DNA of 64,000 bases, from NCBI RefSeq assembly GCF_048569485.1, contig NW_027445228.1:1-64000 (forward strand). The letters run 5' to 3'. The DNA comes from Anomaloglossus baeobatrachus (lineage: Eukaryota; Chordata; Amphibia; Anura; Aromobatidae). The notes beneath the pieces were generated by a model that saw only the letters and a program-made list of their open reading frames with translations, was not told the DNA's origin and made no database searches. Both the position numbers and the translations under genes were made by a program. Positions 21,499-33,000 of this stretch are shown here, in pieces; position 1 is the first letter of the stretch; each line of letters opens with the position of its first letter.

Positions 21499-24400
21499 GT
21501 ACCCCCCCCCCCACACCCTCCTCTCCGCAACCGGGACAGGAAGGCACGGATCAGCGGAGTGCCCACATTCTCCCAGGGCTCCCAGGACCTATCCTCAGGA
21601 CCATACCCTGCCCAGTCCACCAGGAAGAACTGTCGACCCCGTACGGTTTTCATGGCCACGATATCTCTTACCGCATAGATATCGTCATCGGCAATAGGAG
21701 GAGGAGCCGAACTGGCAGCAGCGGAGAAGGGACCAAGGACAACCGGCTTGAGCAGGGAGACGTGGAAGGAGTTGGGTATCCTCATCGTGGCCGGAAGCTG
21801 TAGCTTGTAGGAGACCTCATTGATCTTGCTGAGGACTTTAAACGGCCCGATGTAGCGAGGACCCAGCTTGTAGGATGGTATCTTCAATCGGACGTACTTG
21901 GAAGCAAGCCAGACTAGATCTCCAGGAGAGAAACACGGAGGGTCCAGACGTCTCTTGTCTGCGTGTCTCTTCATCCGCAGGGAAGCACGCCCAAGGGACG
22001 CCTTGACAGAGTCCCAAATGGTTACAAAGTCACGGGCTACAGCATCAGCAGCAGGGACATCCGAAGAAGGAGATACAGGCAATGGGACGGAGGGCTGAAG
22101 TCCGTAAACGACATGGAAGGGAGAGCTGGAAGAGGACTCACTGACGTGGTGGTTATGTGAAAATTCAGCCCAAGGAAGAAGCGTGGACCAGTCGTCGTGA
22201 TGGGCGTTGACGTAGTGTCGTAAGAAGGAGGTCAAGATTTGATTGACCCTTTCCACTTGGCCATTAGACTGAGGATGGTAGGCAGAAGAAAAGTCCAGAG
22301 TCACTCCCAGATGTTTGCAGAGAGCCCTCCAGAAGCGGGAGGTGAACTGAGTTCCTCTGTCGGACACGATGTGTGATGGAAAGCCATGCAAGCGGAAGAT
22401 GTGATGTATATAGGCGTCCGCGAGTTCCTGAGCAGAGGGCAGTCCAGCCATAGGGACGAAATGAGCCATTTTAGAGAACCGATCCACCACGACCCATATG
22501 ACTGTGTGTCCGGAGGACAATGGCAAGTCCGTAATAAAGTCCATTGCAATGTGTTGCCACGGAACTGTGGGTATAGGCAGAGGCAGAAGACGGCCATATG
22601 GCAGGTGTTTGGGCGTCTTGTTCCTGGCACAAGAGGAGCAGGCAGAGACAAAAGCAGCGACGTCCGTGCGAAGGGATGGCCACCAGCAATGACGTACAAT
22701 CGCACTCCATGTTCTCTTCTGACCAGCATGACCGGCTGTTTTCGAGACATGGCCCCAGTGTAACACTTTTTGCCTGTCAGTCTCAGAGACATAGGTCTTC
22801 CCGGGCGGTATCTGGGCCAGGGTGACAGGGGCCACCGGAATGATTTTACTAGGACAGATGATGGGTTGGGATGTCTCCTCCTCCTGCTCCATGGGCATGA
22901 AAGACCTGGACAAGGCATCAGCGCGTACATTCTTGTCCGCGGGTCGGAAATGGAGCTGGAAATCGAACCTGGCAAAGAACAAGGACCACCTGGCTTGCCG
23001 TGGGTTCAGTCGCTGAGCAGACCGCAGGTATTCCAGGTTCTTGTGGTCCGTGTAAATGATTACGGGGTACACTGCTCCTTCCAGAAGGTAGCGCCATTCC
23101 TCCAGAGCCAGTTTTACTGCCAATAGCTCTCGGTCACCGATGGTGTAGTTGCGTTCAGGCGCTGAGAAGCTCTTGGAGAAGAAACCGCAAGTCACCATCT
23201 TCCCGGAGGAGGACTTCTGCATGAGCACTGCTCCGGCTCCCGAGGAGGAGGCATCCACCTCCAAGGTGAACTGGCGGTTTAACTCCGGACGGTGGAGCAC
23301 TGGAGAGGAGGCAAATGCCCGTTTCAGAGAGCCAAACGCGGCGTCGGCCGCAGGTGACCAGTCCTTTGGATTGGCCTCCTTCTTGGTCAAGGCGGAGAGA
23401 GGAGCAGTCAGAGCAGAGAAGTGAGGGATGAACTGGCGGTAGTAGTTGGCGAATCCCAGAAAGCGTTGGATTGCCTTCAGTCCAGAAGGAGGAGGCCAGT
23501 TGAGAATGGAGGAGACCTTCTTTGGATCCATCTGCAGTCCGGTATCGGAGATGATGTAACCCAGGAAGGGGAGAGAAGATTGCTCAAAGACACACTTCTC
23601 GTACTTGGCGTACAGACGATTCTCTCTCAGTCTTTGTAGAACCAGCTGCACGTTCTCTCTGTGGGTCTGGAGGTCCGGAGAGAAGACAAGGATATCATCC
23701 AGATACACCACCACACATACGTAAAGAAGGTCCCGGAAAACGTCGTTCACCAATTCTTGAAAGACTGCTGGTGCGTTACACAGGCCGAAGGGCATCACGC
23801 AGTATTCATAGTGCCCATCGCGAGTATTGAACGCGGTCTTCCATTCGTCCCCAGAGCGGATGCGGACCAGATTGTAGGCACCCCGAAGGTCCAATTTGGT
23901 GAACACACTAGCTCCTCTAAGCCGGTCAAACAATTCGGGGATGAGCGGCAGAGGGTACTTGTTTTTCACGGTGATTTGGTTCAATCCCCGGTAGTCTATA
24001 CATGGGCGTAAGTCGCCTTCTTTCTTCTTAACGAAGAAGAAGCCTGCTCCAGCAGGAGAGGAGGATCTCCGAATGAATCCTCTTGCCAGGCTCTCTGTGA
24101 TGTAAGTAGACATGGCCCTTGTTTCGGCTGGAGACAATGGATATATCCGTCCTCGAGGTGGTGTTGTTCCCGGGAGCAGGTCGATGGCACAATCGTACGG
24201 ACGATGTGGCGGAAGTACCTCAGATTCCTTTTTATCAAAGACGTCCGCGAAGGACCAATAGGCCGAGGGCAGTCCCGGTAGGTTCTCTGGAACCGGAGGT
24301 CGTCGGATGGGTTGTATGGTCTTCAGACAGTTCTCATGGCACGAAGAGCCCCATCGGGTGATTTCACCAGTGCCCCAGCTGACTGATGGTTCGTGTGTCC

Positions 24401-24746
24401 GTAACCAGGGAAGTCCCAGCAGGATTTGATGGGACATGTGTGGGAGGACGTAGAGAGCGATGTTCTCGGTGTGCAGGGCACCGATACGCAGTTCGACCGG
24501 CCTGGTGATCCAGGAGATGGTGTCAGAAAGGGGTCTCCCATCCACAGAGGCAATCACGAGGGGTTTGTCGAGTGGAGTAACAGGCACCTGGTACTTGTCC
24601 ACCGTGGCCTGCTGGATGAAATTGCCTGCTGCCCCAGAATCGAGGTACGCCTCAGCCGTGAACCGCGTCTCTCCCGTTGTCACTTGCACAGTCCACGTAA
24701 CCGGGTCTGAGAGAGTCCCAGCACCTAGGGTGGCCTCTCCTACCAA
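21210..24746 (-). CDS. pol: Gypsy Pol: protease, RT, RNase H, integrase, chromodomain
   Basis: About 1178 codons, the reverse-transcription and integration enzymes of the element. In order: aspartic protease with LDSGAAGNF near residue 36; reverse transcriptase with the YLDDILVF catalytic box near 347; RNase H starting near 498 (LEVDASSSGAG); integrase with an HHCC zinc-binding region and a D,D35E core (MDFITDLP, VSDRGTQF near 797, then SNGQVERVNQ); and a chromodomain near 1020-1065 (FFLVDWAGYGPEDRSWEPW). The protease-RT-RH-IN order with a chromodomain places it among chromoviruses such as the sushi/Tf1-like group. The last 96 or so codons lie in the LTR and are low-complexity Pro/Ser-rich. 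Confidence 0.93.
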   Translation of the reverse strand: MVGEATLGAGTLSDPVTWTVQVTTGETRFTAEAYLDSGAAGNFIQQATVDKYQVPVTPLDKPLVIASVDGRPLSDTISWITRPVELRIGALHTENIALYVLPHMSHQILLGLPWLRTHEPSVSWGTGEITRWGSSCHENCLKTIQPIRRPPVPENLPGLPSAYWSFADVFDKKESEVLPPHRPYDCAIDLLPGTTPPRGRIYPLSPAETRAMSTYITESLARGFIRRSSSPAGAGFFFVKKKEGDLRPCIDYRGLNQITVKNKYPLPLIPELFDRLRGASVFTKLDLRGAYNLVRIRSGDEWKTAFNTRDGHYEYCVMPFGLCNAPAVFQELVNDVFRDLLYVCVVVYLDDILVFSPDLQTHRENVQLVLQRLRENRLYAKYEKCVFEQSSLPFLGYIISDTGLQMDPKKVSSILNWPPPSGLKAIQRFLGFANYYRQFIPHFSALTAPLSALTKKEANPKDWSPAADAAFGSLKRAFASSPVLHRPELNRQFTLEVDASSSGAGAVLMQKSSSGKMVTCGFFSKSFSAPERNYTIGDRELLAVKLALEEWRYLLEGAVYPVIIYTDHKNLEYLRSAQRLNPRQARWSLFFARFDFQLHFRPADKNVRADALSRSFMPMEQEEETSQPIICPSKIIPVAPVTLAQIPPGKTYVSETDRQKVLHWGHVSKTAGHAGQKRTWSAIVRHCWWPSLRTDVAAFVSACSSCARNKTPKHLPYGRLLPLPIPTVPWQHIAMDFITDLPLSSGHTVIWVVVDRFSKMAHFVPMAGLPSAQELADAYIHHIFRLHGFPSHIVSDRGTQFTSRFWRALCKHLGVTLDFSSAYHPQSNGQVERVNQILTSFLRHYVNAHHDDWSTLLPWAEFSHNHHVSESSSSSPFHVVYGLQPSVPLPVSPSSDVPAADAVARDFVTIWDSVKASLGRASLRMKRHADKRRLDPPCFSPGDLVWLASKYVRLKIPSYKLGPRYIGPFKVLSKINEVSYKLQLPATMRIPNSFHVSLLKPVVLGPFSAAASSAPPPIADDDIYAVRDIVAMKTVRGRQFFLVDWAGYGPEDRSWEPWENVGTPLIRAFLSRLRRGGCGGGGTVTLPGSPALLPGSPVTLHGSPASLPGSSVRSPPLPALQHPLPALPRRPGPRSRRPSASQPQPGSAASSSQLPALASGTRAARMRIRARARSLTLS

Positions 24747-24748
24747 CC

Positions 24749-25693
24749 CTAGGCTTTGGAGTTTCCCGGCCTCTCTGGACAGGAGCGTAGCAGGTGTGTG
24801 CCCTCTCCGCAGTAGAAGCAGAGGCCCTTGGCGAGCCGCTCTGCTCGGCGTTGTTCAGACTGCCGCACACGGTCGATCTGCATGGGCTCGTGGACGGAGA
24901 CACCAGATGCCGTTGAGTGAAGTACGCCGGGCTTCTGCGGAGGAGAGGAATGCCGTACCGGACGTCTCTCATGGGACACTTCTTTGGATCGCTCCTGAAA
25001 GCGAATGTCCACTCGAGTCGCTAGGGTAATCAGGGCATCCAGGGTGGACGGTACGTCACGACCAGCCAGCTCATCTTTAATTCGACCCGAGAGTCCTTCC
25101 CAGAAGGCGGCGGTCAGGGCCTCGTTGTTCCAGCCGCGTTCCGAAGCTAAGGTGCGAAAACGGATTGCGTATTGACCCACCGTCAGAGTCCCCTGACGTA
25201 ACCGGAGAAGAGATGAAGCAGACGCGGAGGCGCGTCCGGGCTCGTCAAAGGTGCCACGGAATGCCTGCAGGAACTCCTGGATGTTCGTGGTCACAGGATC
25301 CTCCTTCTCCCACAAGGGGTTCATCCACGCCAGTGCCTCACCCTCTAGATGGGACATGATGAAGGCGACCTTGGCTTGGTCGGAGGCAAACAAATGCGGC
25401 AGCTGCGTGAAATGAAGGGAGCATTGGTTTATGAATCCCCTGCAGGTCTTGGGATCTCCGGCGTACCGGGGTGGTGAGGCCAAACGAAGTCGGGAAGCAT
25501 CCGAAGAAGCCGCCACGGGAGCTGGAGCCGTGGATTGTCTAGTGGAAGCCCGGGATGCTGAAGACGTAACTGACGCTTGTAGCGTGTTCAGGCGGGCGTC
25601 CACAGAAGACATGAATTGCAGCATGCGAGTCTGAGTCTCACGCTGGCGTGTGAGTTCCTCCTGTACGGCTGCTAGTGCTTCAGCGGGATCCAT
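24749..25693 (-). CDS. gag: Gypsy Gag (capsid and zinc knuckle)
   Basis: About 314 codons starting MDPAEALAAVQEEL. The first 45 residues look helical. The region from about 75 to 240 has the retrotransposon Gag/capsid pattern (PPRYAGDPKTCRGFINQC, FIMSHLEGEALAWMNPLW, GTFDEPG, LRQGTLTVGQYAIRF). A single CCHC knuckle (CFYCGEGTHLLRSC) is near the C-terminus. The product would package the RNA. It sits directly upstream of pol, as in sushi-like chromoviruses. The start lies only about a dozen bases from the 5' LTR. Confidence 0.92.
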   Translation of the reverse strand: MDPAEALAAVQEELTRQRETQTRMLQFMSSVDARLNTLQASVTSSASRASTRQSTAPAPVAASSDASRLRLASPPRYAGDPKTCRGFINQCSLHFTQLPHLFASDQAKVAFIMSHLEGEALAWMNPLWEKEDPVTTNIQEFLQAFRGTFDEPGRASASASSLLRLRQGTLTVGQYAIRFRTLASERGWNNEALTAAFWEGLSGRIKDELAGRDVPSTLDALITLATRVDIRFQERSKEVSHERRPVRHSSPPQKPGVLHSTASGVSVHEPMQIDRVRQSEQRRAERLAKGLCFYCGEGTHLLRSCPERPGNSKA

Positions 25694-25706
25694 GGCCTGA
25701 TCTTAC

Positions 25707-26491
25707 TGTTAGGGCCAGGTGGACGGGCAGAGCCAGGAGGTGGATCCACTGGGCCGAACTCCTTGATGATTGTAAGGGGTCCGGTAGCTGGAGCACTACA
25801 GGTAGCAGAGCAGTCCGTGCACAAGAGTATAATGGAGAAGTCCCTGGGACCACGGAGTCACGGATGGTAGTCCGGGTGACGGAGCTCAGGTTCGGAAGCC
25901 GAGATGATGTCAGGCGGAGTCCGGAACCTTTGGAGCGAGATGACGGGTCACCGCAGGGATCCGAGATGGTACGGACTGTCAGGATGGCAGATAGACAGCG
26001 TTCGGGGTACGGGATTCGGCAGGACCGGATGGCGAGGCAGGATCGGCTCTAGAAGAGAGAGAGGTGAGTATCTCACAGGAACACAAGGAGACCTGACTCC
26101 TAGCTTGAGAAACACGAAGATCAGGCCCCGCCCACTTGGACATTAAACCCCTTTATACCCTGTACCTGTGTGCTTCATTTCCTGTCAATGGACGCTGGCC
26201 CTTTAAGAAAGAGTCAATGACCGCGCGCGCACCCTAATGCGCATGCGCGCGGCCCGGGTGCCAGAAGCCAGAGCAGGAAGCTGAGAGGAGGAAGCAGCAG
26301 AGCCGGGCTGGGGCTGAGACGCCGACGGGCGCCGGGAGCGGGGACCAGGACGCCTGGGGAGCGCCAGCAATGGATGCTGGAGAGCGGGGAGCGGCGGGGA
26401 CCGGACTGAAGAACCGGGGAGCGAAGCAGGGGAGCCGTGGAGCGTGACAGGTGAGCCGGGGAGCAGCGCAGGGGACCCGGGGAGCGTGACA
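25707..26491 (-). repeat. 5' LTR of the chromodomain Gypsy element
   Basis: It carries the promoter for minus-strand transcription: TATA-like CTTTATACCC at about 26151-26160 and a TGCGCATGCGCG palindrome near 26237, which fits an NRF1-type site. It matches the 21498 copy closely. Confidence 0.93.
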
Positions 26492-26619
26492 AATGTAGAC
26501 CTGGGCACTCCCCCACCTGTCACACTCCGCGCGCACACATGTTGGTCAGATCATATGTATGGGCCCCGTGTATATATGTCCCTTATCCTGGTATATATGG
26601 TGTTCCCCTCCCACCACCA

Positions 26620-26875
26620 TAGTCATCCAATTATTATAACGCATCCCCATATTCCTCCATATATCACAATGTACCCTCATAGTCATTTATATATTATAAT
26701 GCATCCCATAGTCCCCCATAGTCATCCAATTATAATAATGCACCCCCATTATCCTCCATATAGTATAATACTGCCTCACAGCCCTCCATATAGTATAATG
26801 CAGCCTCACAGCCCTCCATATAGCATAATGCAGCCTCACAACTCGCCATAGACTATAATGCACCCCCCTCCTCCC
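26620..26875. repeat. Degenerate 28-30-bp minisatellite
   Basis: Units such as CCATATAGTATAATGCAGCC followed by TCACAGCCCT, and an older set with CCCATAGTCATCCAATTATTAT. Related in wording to the 29-bp array at 13031-14033. Confidence 0.7.
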
Positions 26876-26944
26876 CCATAATCCTCTGGCGAGCGTGTAC
26901 TCATTAAAAAATAAATCTGTACTTACCTCTCCTGGTTTCCCCGC

Positions 26945-27330
26945 AGCTTAATGTGACTCACGATATCGCCACAGCGATGTCACTGTAGCGATATCGTAAG
27001 TGCATCGCCACGTGTGACCCGGCAAAATCGCCCCACAATTTATCGCTGGTCGCAGTCGCGAAGTTTTCGGTCCGGACCGAAAACCACGCAACTGCAATCT
27101 AGCGACATCGCTGCATGTGACACCTTCACACCAGCGACTTCAGGAGCTGCACTATAGCTCCTGGAGACACTGGTGTGATGCTATGGCATCACACAGCGAC
27201 ATTGCAGGAGAAGTCGCAGGTGAGATCGTCACATATGACATCTCACCCGTGACGTTGATGCGGTGGGCGGGGTCACACGGTCATCAGCGACGTTGCCCAC
27301 CACATTGACATGTGTGACAGGGCCCTTTAA
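26945..27330. mobile_element. MITE-like remnant rich in GCGATATCGC words
   Basis: It contains GATATCGCCACAGCGATGTC, CATCGCTGCATGTGACACC and TGACATGTGTGACAGGGCCC then TTTAA. The right end resembles the GTCACAC..AGGCCCC terminal repeat of the 55220-56100 element, but no matching left end is visible. Partial copy, low certainty. Confidence 0.4.
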
Positions 27331-27404
27331 TTCAGAGATGGGAAACTTCAGGTCTTGAGTGCCACACACAGTGTAGATGATTCAATTATCAACTGTGCAA
27401 TACT

Positions 27405-27735
27405 AAAGACCCCGCCAGACAGGGAGGTATCACTGGCGATGTTGCTGCAACTTAGTAGGCATGGTCAAGTTACAATGACATCGCCAGTGTGTCGCCTCGT
27501 GTGACAGGGCAATTTCCCGCTGCCACCGCTCATCTCCTGAATTCGGAGGTTGCCTAGCACTGCTGGGAAACCTGGCGATGAGGAGCAGGCGATCTGAACA
27601 CATTGCCGCGTGTGACGCAGCAATAGTGTTCTGACACATGACGGGAGCCATACAAAGTATAGCTCCCTGCCTCGCCTGGACTACAGGCATGTTCAGAGGC
27701 GATCCTCCACCAGTGTGACAGTACCATAAGGAAAT
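27405..27735. mobile_element. Second MITE-like remnant
   Basis: Ends AAGACCCCGCCAGACAGGG (left) and, reversed, TTATGGTACTGTCACACTGG (right) are weakly alike. The interior words GGCGATGTTGCTGCAAC and GCGATGAGGAGCAGGCG echo the 26945-27330 and 55220-56100 elements. Probably an old relative of the same group. Confidence 0.35.
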
Positions 27736-28225
27736 CCTGAACACATGACCTGCACCCTCCAGACCTGGAGGTCCTCACCTCTGCTTTAGTTGATCAATGT
27801 GTGATTGCTGTAGGGCCGCACCCGACCCTCGGATGATCAGCTCTTCTTAATGTTGGCCAGATTTGCTGTTATGAAGGTGCTCCATCTTGTATGTAGTGAC
27901 AGCGGCTAGATACCGCACATCCGCCCTCCAGCCATCACACATTGATTACCTATAGTAAGGCCAGACCATCAATGTTAGTCAGGACAACCTCTATACATTT
28001 GTTTTATGTGCAATACTACCTCAATGACATTTATTGTCACTTAACTGTTAAAAAAGTTGGTATGTAACTAGTGTTGCATTGCCATATTGTGTTCCACTTG
28101 CTGGGATTTGTAGTGCTGTGCACCACCAGCAGAAGTTGGACCCATGCTATGTTAGCATTTAAACATTTCTGTTCCAGGTTGTGTTGAAATAAACTGATTT
28201 TGCTATTCAGTATCCTATGCTTCCA
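27736..28225. other. Unclassified stretch
   Basis: Some 490 bp with no recognisable gene or repeat, preceding the TG-rich minisatellite. Confidence 0.4.
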
Positions 28226-29547
28226 TATGTTGGTGTGCGTACAGTGTGTGTGTACAATGTGTGTATGTATGTGTGTCCTTTGTGTTCAGTATGTACAGTA
28301 TGTGTGTACAATGTGTGTATGTATGTGTGTCCTTTGTGTTCAGTATGTACAGTATGTGTGTACAATGTGTGTATGTGTGTCCTTTGTGTTCAGTATGTAC
28401 AGTATGTGTGTACAATATGTGTATGTACAGTGTGTGTGTACAATGTGTGTGTGTATGTGTGTCCTTTGTGTTCAGTATGTACAGTGTGTGTGTACAATGT
28501 GTGTGTGTATGTGTGTCCTTTGTGTTCAGTATGTACAGTGTGTGTGTACAATGTGTGTATGTGTGTCCTTTGTGTTCAGTATGTACAGTGTGTGTGTACA
28601 ATGTGTGTATGTGTGTCCTTTGTGTTCAGTATGTACAGTATGTGTGTACAATATGTGTATGTACAGTGTGTGTGTACAATGTGTGTGTGTATGTGTGTCC
28701 TTTGTGTTCAGTATGTACAGTGTGTGTGTACAATGTGTGTGTGTATGTGTGTCCTTTGTGTTCAGTATGTACAGTGTGTGTGTACAATGTGTGTATGTGT
28801 GTCCTTTGTGTTCAGTATGTACAGTGTGTGTGTACAATGTGTGTATGTATCTGTGTCCTTTGTGTTCAGTGTGTACAGTATGTGTGTACAATGTGTGTAT
28901 GTATGTGTGTCCTTTGTGTTCAGTATGTACAGTGTGTGTGTACAATGTGTGTATGCATGTGTGTCCTTTGTGTTCAGTATGTACAGTATGTGTGTACAAT
29001 GTGTGTATGTATGTGTACAATGTGTTCAGTATGTACAGTATGTGTGTACAATGTGTGTATGTATGTGTGTCCTTTGTGTTCAGTATGTACAGTATGTGTG
29101 TACAATATGTGTATGTACAGTATGTGTGTACAATGTGTGTATGTATGTGTGTCCTTTGTGTTCAGTATGTACAGTGTGTGTGTACAATGTGTGTATGTAT
29201 GTGTGTCCTTTGTGTTCAGTATGTACAGTATGTGTACAATGTGTGTATGTGTGTCCTTTGTGTTCAGTATGTACAGTGTGTGTGTACAATGTGTGTATGT
29301 ATCTGTGTCCTTTGTGTTCAGTGTGTACAGTGTGTGTGTACAATGTGTGTATGTATGTGTGTCCTTTGTGTTCAGTATGTACAGTGTGTGTGTACAATGT
29401 GTGTATGTATGTGTGTCCTTTGTGTTCAGTATGTACAGTATGTGTACAATGTGTGTATGTGTGTCCTTTGTGTTCAGTATGTACAGTGTGTGTGTACAAT
29501 GTGTGTATGCATGTGTGTCCTTTGTGTTCAGTATGTACAGTATGTGT
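28226..29547. repeat. TG-rich 48-52-bp minisatellite, block 1
   Basis: The unit is TGTGTGTACAATGTGTGTATG, a variable (TATG) or TGTG step, TGTCCTTTGTGTTCAGTATG, then TACAG. Unit length switches between about 48 and 52 bp with the TATG step. It has no stop codons in all three plus frames, giving 460-480-codon frames rich in Cys and Val. The array is broken at 29547 by the Gmr1-like element and resumes at 34768. Confidence 0.95.
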
Positions 29548-30004
29548 TGTTACAACACGCTCCGGGATCGCCTTTGCTGGGTTCAAAGGGCACGTATTCA
29601 CCTCAGGCAGACAGCCGAATTCAAGGTGTAACTGACGCTTGGTCAGGTTTATTGCAGTGAAGCATAAACAAAAAGAAAAAAAAACACCAACAAAATAAAT
29701 CCTTGCCTGTCCGGCACTAACTATACACAGTGTTATCCTAACTACCAACTGGAGGGCTTCTCCCTTCCAGCTAAACCATACAAACATCAGGCACTGCTCC
29801 TCACAAGTGTCTCCTACACAGACAGGCTTACTGTGTTCCCAGATGGAGACCCTCCCCCAACTTCCCAGATTCCTTTTACCTCCGTCCTTCACCTCCCATT
29901 AATCCATTAGTAGCCAGGTGATCCTGGCCAGGCTAAGTCACATAGGACCGATACCGGGGTGAGATATACCTGCCCTCATCCACTAATCCCACATGAGTCT
30001 CACA
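29548..30004 (-). repeat. 3' LTR of the Gmr1-like element
   Basis: 457 bp, nearly identical to 34312-34767; a TTTATT (AATAAA on minus) near 29648 could serve as polyadenylation signal. The polyprotein frame ends inside it. Confidence 0.93.
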
Positions 30005-33000
30005 TATCCCCCCCCTCTGCTCAGACCACTGCAGCTGAGCAACAGCACCCACAAAACAGTGCACACGAGACAGGGCATCAGCATTCCCCATCCGCACCCC
30101 CGGGCGGTGCTCCACTGTAAAACGGTAGGCCTGAAGTGCAAGGAACCACCGGGTCACTCGGCCATTCCGTTCCCTATTCAAGTGCATCCACTTGAGAGGG
30201 GCATGGTCAGTGATCAGCCGGAACTTCCTTCCAATCAAGTAATATTTAAGGGACTCTAGAGCCCACTTAATGGCTAAGCATTCTTTTTCCACTATGGCAT
30301 AGTTGCGTTCATACTTATTAAGTTTCCGACTAAGATAAAGGACCGGATGTTCCTCTCCGTCCTTCAGTTGTGACAATACAGCCCCTATACCGGCATCAGA
30401 AGCGTCCGTTTGGACCACGAACTCGCTGCGGAAGTCAGGAGTCATTAGCACAGGTTGAGAGCAAAGAGCTAGTTTTAAGTTATGGAAGGCTTCTTCGGCT
30501 GCCGTGGTCCATTTGATCATGACAGAGTCTTTCCCTTTGGTAAGGTCCGCCAGGGGAACAGCGGTAGCCGCAAAATTGGGAATGAACCGTCGGTAGTAGC
30601 CGGCTATTCCCAAAAACGCTCTCACCTGCTTCTTGTTGACTGGTTGCGGCCATTTCTGAATGGCTTGTATCTTGTCAATCTGGGGTTTAACAATTCCCCT
30701 CCCAATTACGTATCCCAAATACCGGGCTTCTTCCAGCCCGATATGACATTTCTTGGGGTTTGCTGTTAGACCCGCCTCCCGCAGGTCCTCAATCACAGCC
30801 TCTAGTTTCTGGAGGTGCGTCTCCCAGTCCAGGCTGTAAATGACTATGTCATCCAAATACGCAGAAGCATACTGCCTATGGGGCCTCAGGACTCGGTCCA
30901 TCAACCTTTGAAAGGTTGCCGGTGCCCCGTGTAGTCCAAACGGCATATACACATACTGGTATAAACCTTCCGGTGTAGAAAACGCGGTTTTCTCTTTAGC
31001 GGCCTCTGTTAGCGGGATCTGCCAATAGCCCTTCGTTAAGTCTAGGGTCGTGATATACCGGGCTTTTCCAAGCCGATCTATTAATTCATCGACCCGTGGC
31101 ATAGGGTATGCATCAAATTTGGAGACCGCATTTAATCTCCTGAAGTCATTGCAGAATCTAATGGAGCCGTCTGGTTTCGGTATTAACACAATCGGACTCG
31201 ACCAGGCGCTATGCGATTCCTCGATTACACCTAACTCCAACATGGTCTTCACTTCTCGGGAGACAGCTTCCCGCCGAGCCTCCGGTATTCGGTAGGGCTT
31301 TACCTGAACTGTTACCCCAGGCTCTGTTATGATGTCATGTTTAATGAGAGTGGTCTGCCCGGGCTTTTCCGAGAAAAACTCGTGATTGTTGATTACAAAC
31401 TGCTTGACGTCGGTCTTTTGCCGCTCCGACAGAGTCTCCGCCGTCCCGACATCCGGTATGGTCTGCTTGCAGACCGGAAGGGCCAGACCTGCTGACAGAG
31501 CTGGACGGTCCTTCCAGGGTTTTATCAGATTCACGTGATAAATCTGTTCAGGCTTCCTTTTACCAGCCTGGTACACTTTGTAGTTTACCTCACCCACCCG
31601 TTCCTTAATTTCAAAGGGGCCTTGCCACTTTGCCAGAAATTTGCTTTCTGCCGTGGGGACCAGGATCAACACCCTATCTCCGGGTGCAAAAGTACGGATC
31701 TTGGCCCCCCTATCATAAATCCTTTTCTGTGCTCCTTGAGCCTGTATCATATGCTCTTTAACGATGGGCATCACCGCCGCAATACGGTCCTGCATTTGGG
31801 TTACATGGTCTATTACGCTTTTGAACGGGGTGACCTGTCCCTCCCAGGTTTCTTTAGCGACATCTAACAGTCCACGGGGACGTCGGGCGTACAGAAGCTC
31901 GAAAGGAGAGAACCCGGTGGAAGACTGGGGCACCTCCCGGATGGCAAAAAGCAAATACGGGAGTAAGTTGTCCCAGTTCTTCCCGTCCTTGTCTATCGCC
32001 TTACGGAGCATCTGTTTCAAAGTTTTGTTAAACCGTTCGACCAGTCCGTCCGTTTGAGGGTGATACACGGAGGTGCGTAACTGTGCTATTTGTAACAGCC
32101 TGCAGAGTTCTTTCATTACTTTAGACATAAAGGGGGTTCCTTGGTCTGTGAGTATTTGTTTTGGGACACCAACCCGACTAAACACATGGACCAGCTCCTT
32201 GGCAATGGTCTTGGTGGCCGTGTTACGCAAAGGGATGGCCTCGGGGTAACGAGTGGCATAATCCAAGATGACAAGGATGTGCTGGTGTCCTCGTGCAGAC
32301 TTGGGGAGGGGTCCAACTAAATCCATCCCAATTCTCTCAAATGGGATCTCGATGATAGGCAGAGGTACTAAGGGGCTACAGAAACGGGGCCTAGGCGCAG
32401 AGATTTGGCAGTCAGGACAAGACTCGCAATAGGTGCGAATATCGTGATGCATGCCGGGCCAAACAAAACAGTGTAATATCCTTTCGGTAGTTTTCTGGAC
32501 CCCCAGGTGTCCCCCCATCATGTGTCCGTGTGCCAGGTCCAGCACTCTCCGCCTGTAGGCTCTCGGCACAACCAATCGTTGTACTGTGTCATCCCCCTTC
32601 TTCTCTATCTGATAGAGAAAGTCATTCTCCAGTGCCATGTAGGGGTAAGACAGCCTAGTACCTGCATCCACCTGCACCCCGTTTATCATTTTAACATTTT
32701 TTTTAGCCTGAGAAAGGGTAGGATCTCTCATTTGCTCACTTTGGAAGTCATCTTTCTGGACTTCCAAATTCAGCCAAGAGGAAGGGGGACAGCCACCCGT
32801 GTCCGCCTCTGCCCCGGGTTCATCGGAATCACCCGCCAGAACTGAAAAGGGGAACTGGGGGTTGTTTTCAGCGGATTCCTCCTCTGAACCCTCTTGTGGG
32901 GCATCCTCTAGTGGCTCCGGGCCCACACAAGGTGTGGGAGAAGGATCATCCGTGCGGCTACCCTGGGGTACTAATTGGTTCTCCCACAACTGCCAGAAGT

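Larger units (their letters stand above)
20714..26491 (-). mobile_element. Ty3/Gypsy chromodomain LTR retrotransposon, whole-looking
   Basis: Two LTRs of 785 bp (20714-21498 and 25707-26491) each start TGTTAGGGCC and end GTGACA, with about eight differences between them by eye, so roughly 1% and young. AATGT is duplicated on both sides (20709-20713, 26492-26496). The element reads on the minus strand: gag, then protease, reverse transcriptase, RNase H, integrase and chromodomain. A C/G run next to the left LTR serves as the polypurine tract. The gap between the 5' LTR and the gag start is only about a dozen bases. Both frames are long and open; it looks whole. Confidence 0.95.

Noticed and set aside
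22386-23126. Plus-strand frames opposite the Gypsy pol
   Set aside because: They are shadows of the long, motif-bearing minus-strand pol frame.
28200-29660. Cys/Val-rich frames of 460-490 codons as a secreted Cys-rich protein
   Set aside because: All three plus frames are open because the TG-rich unit has no stops; no start context, domain or conservation pattern.
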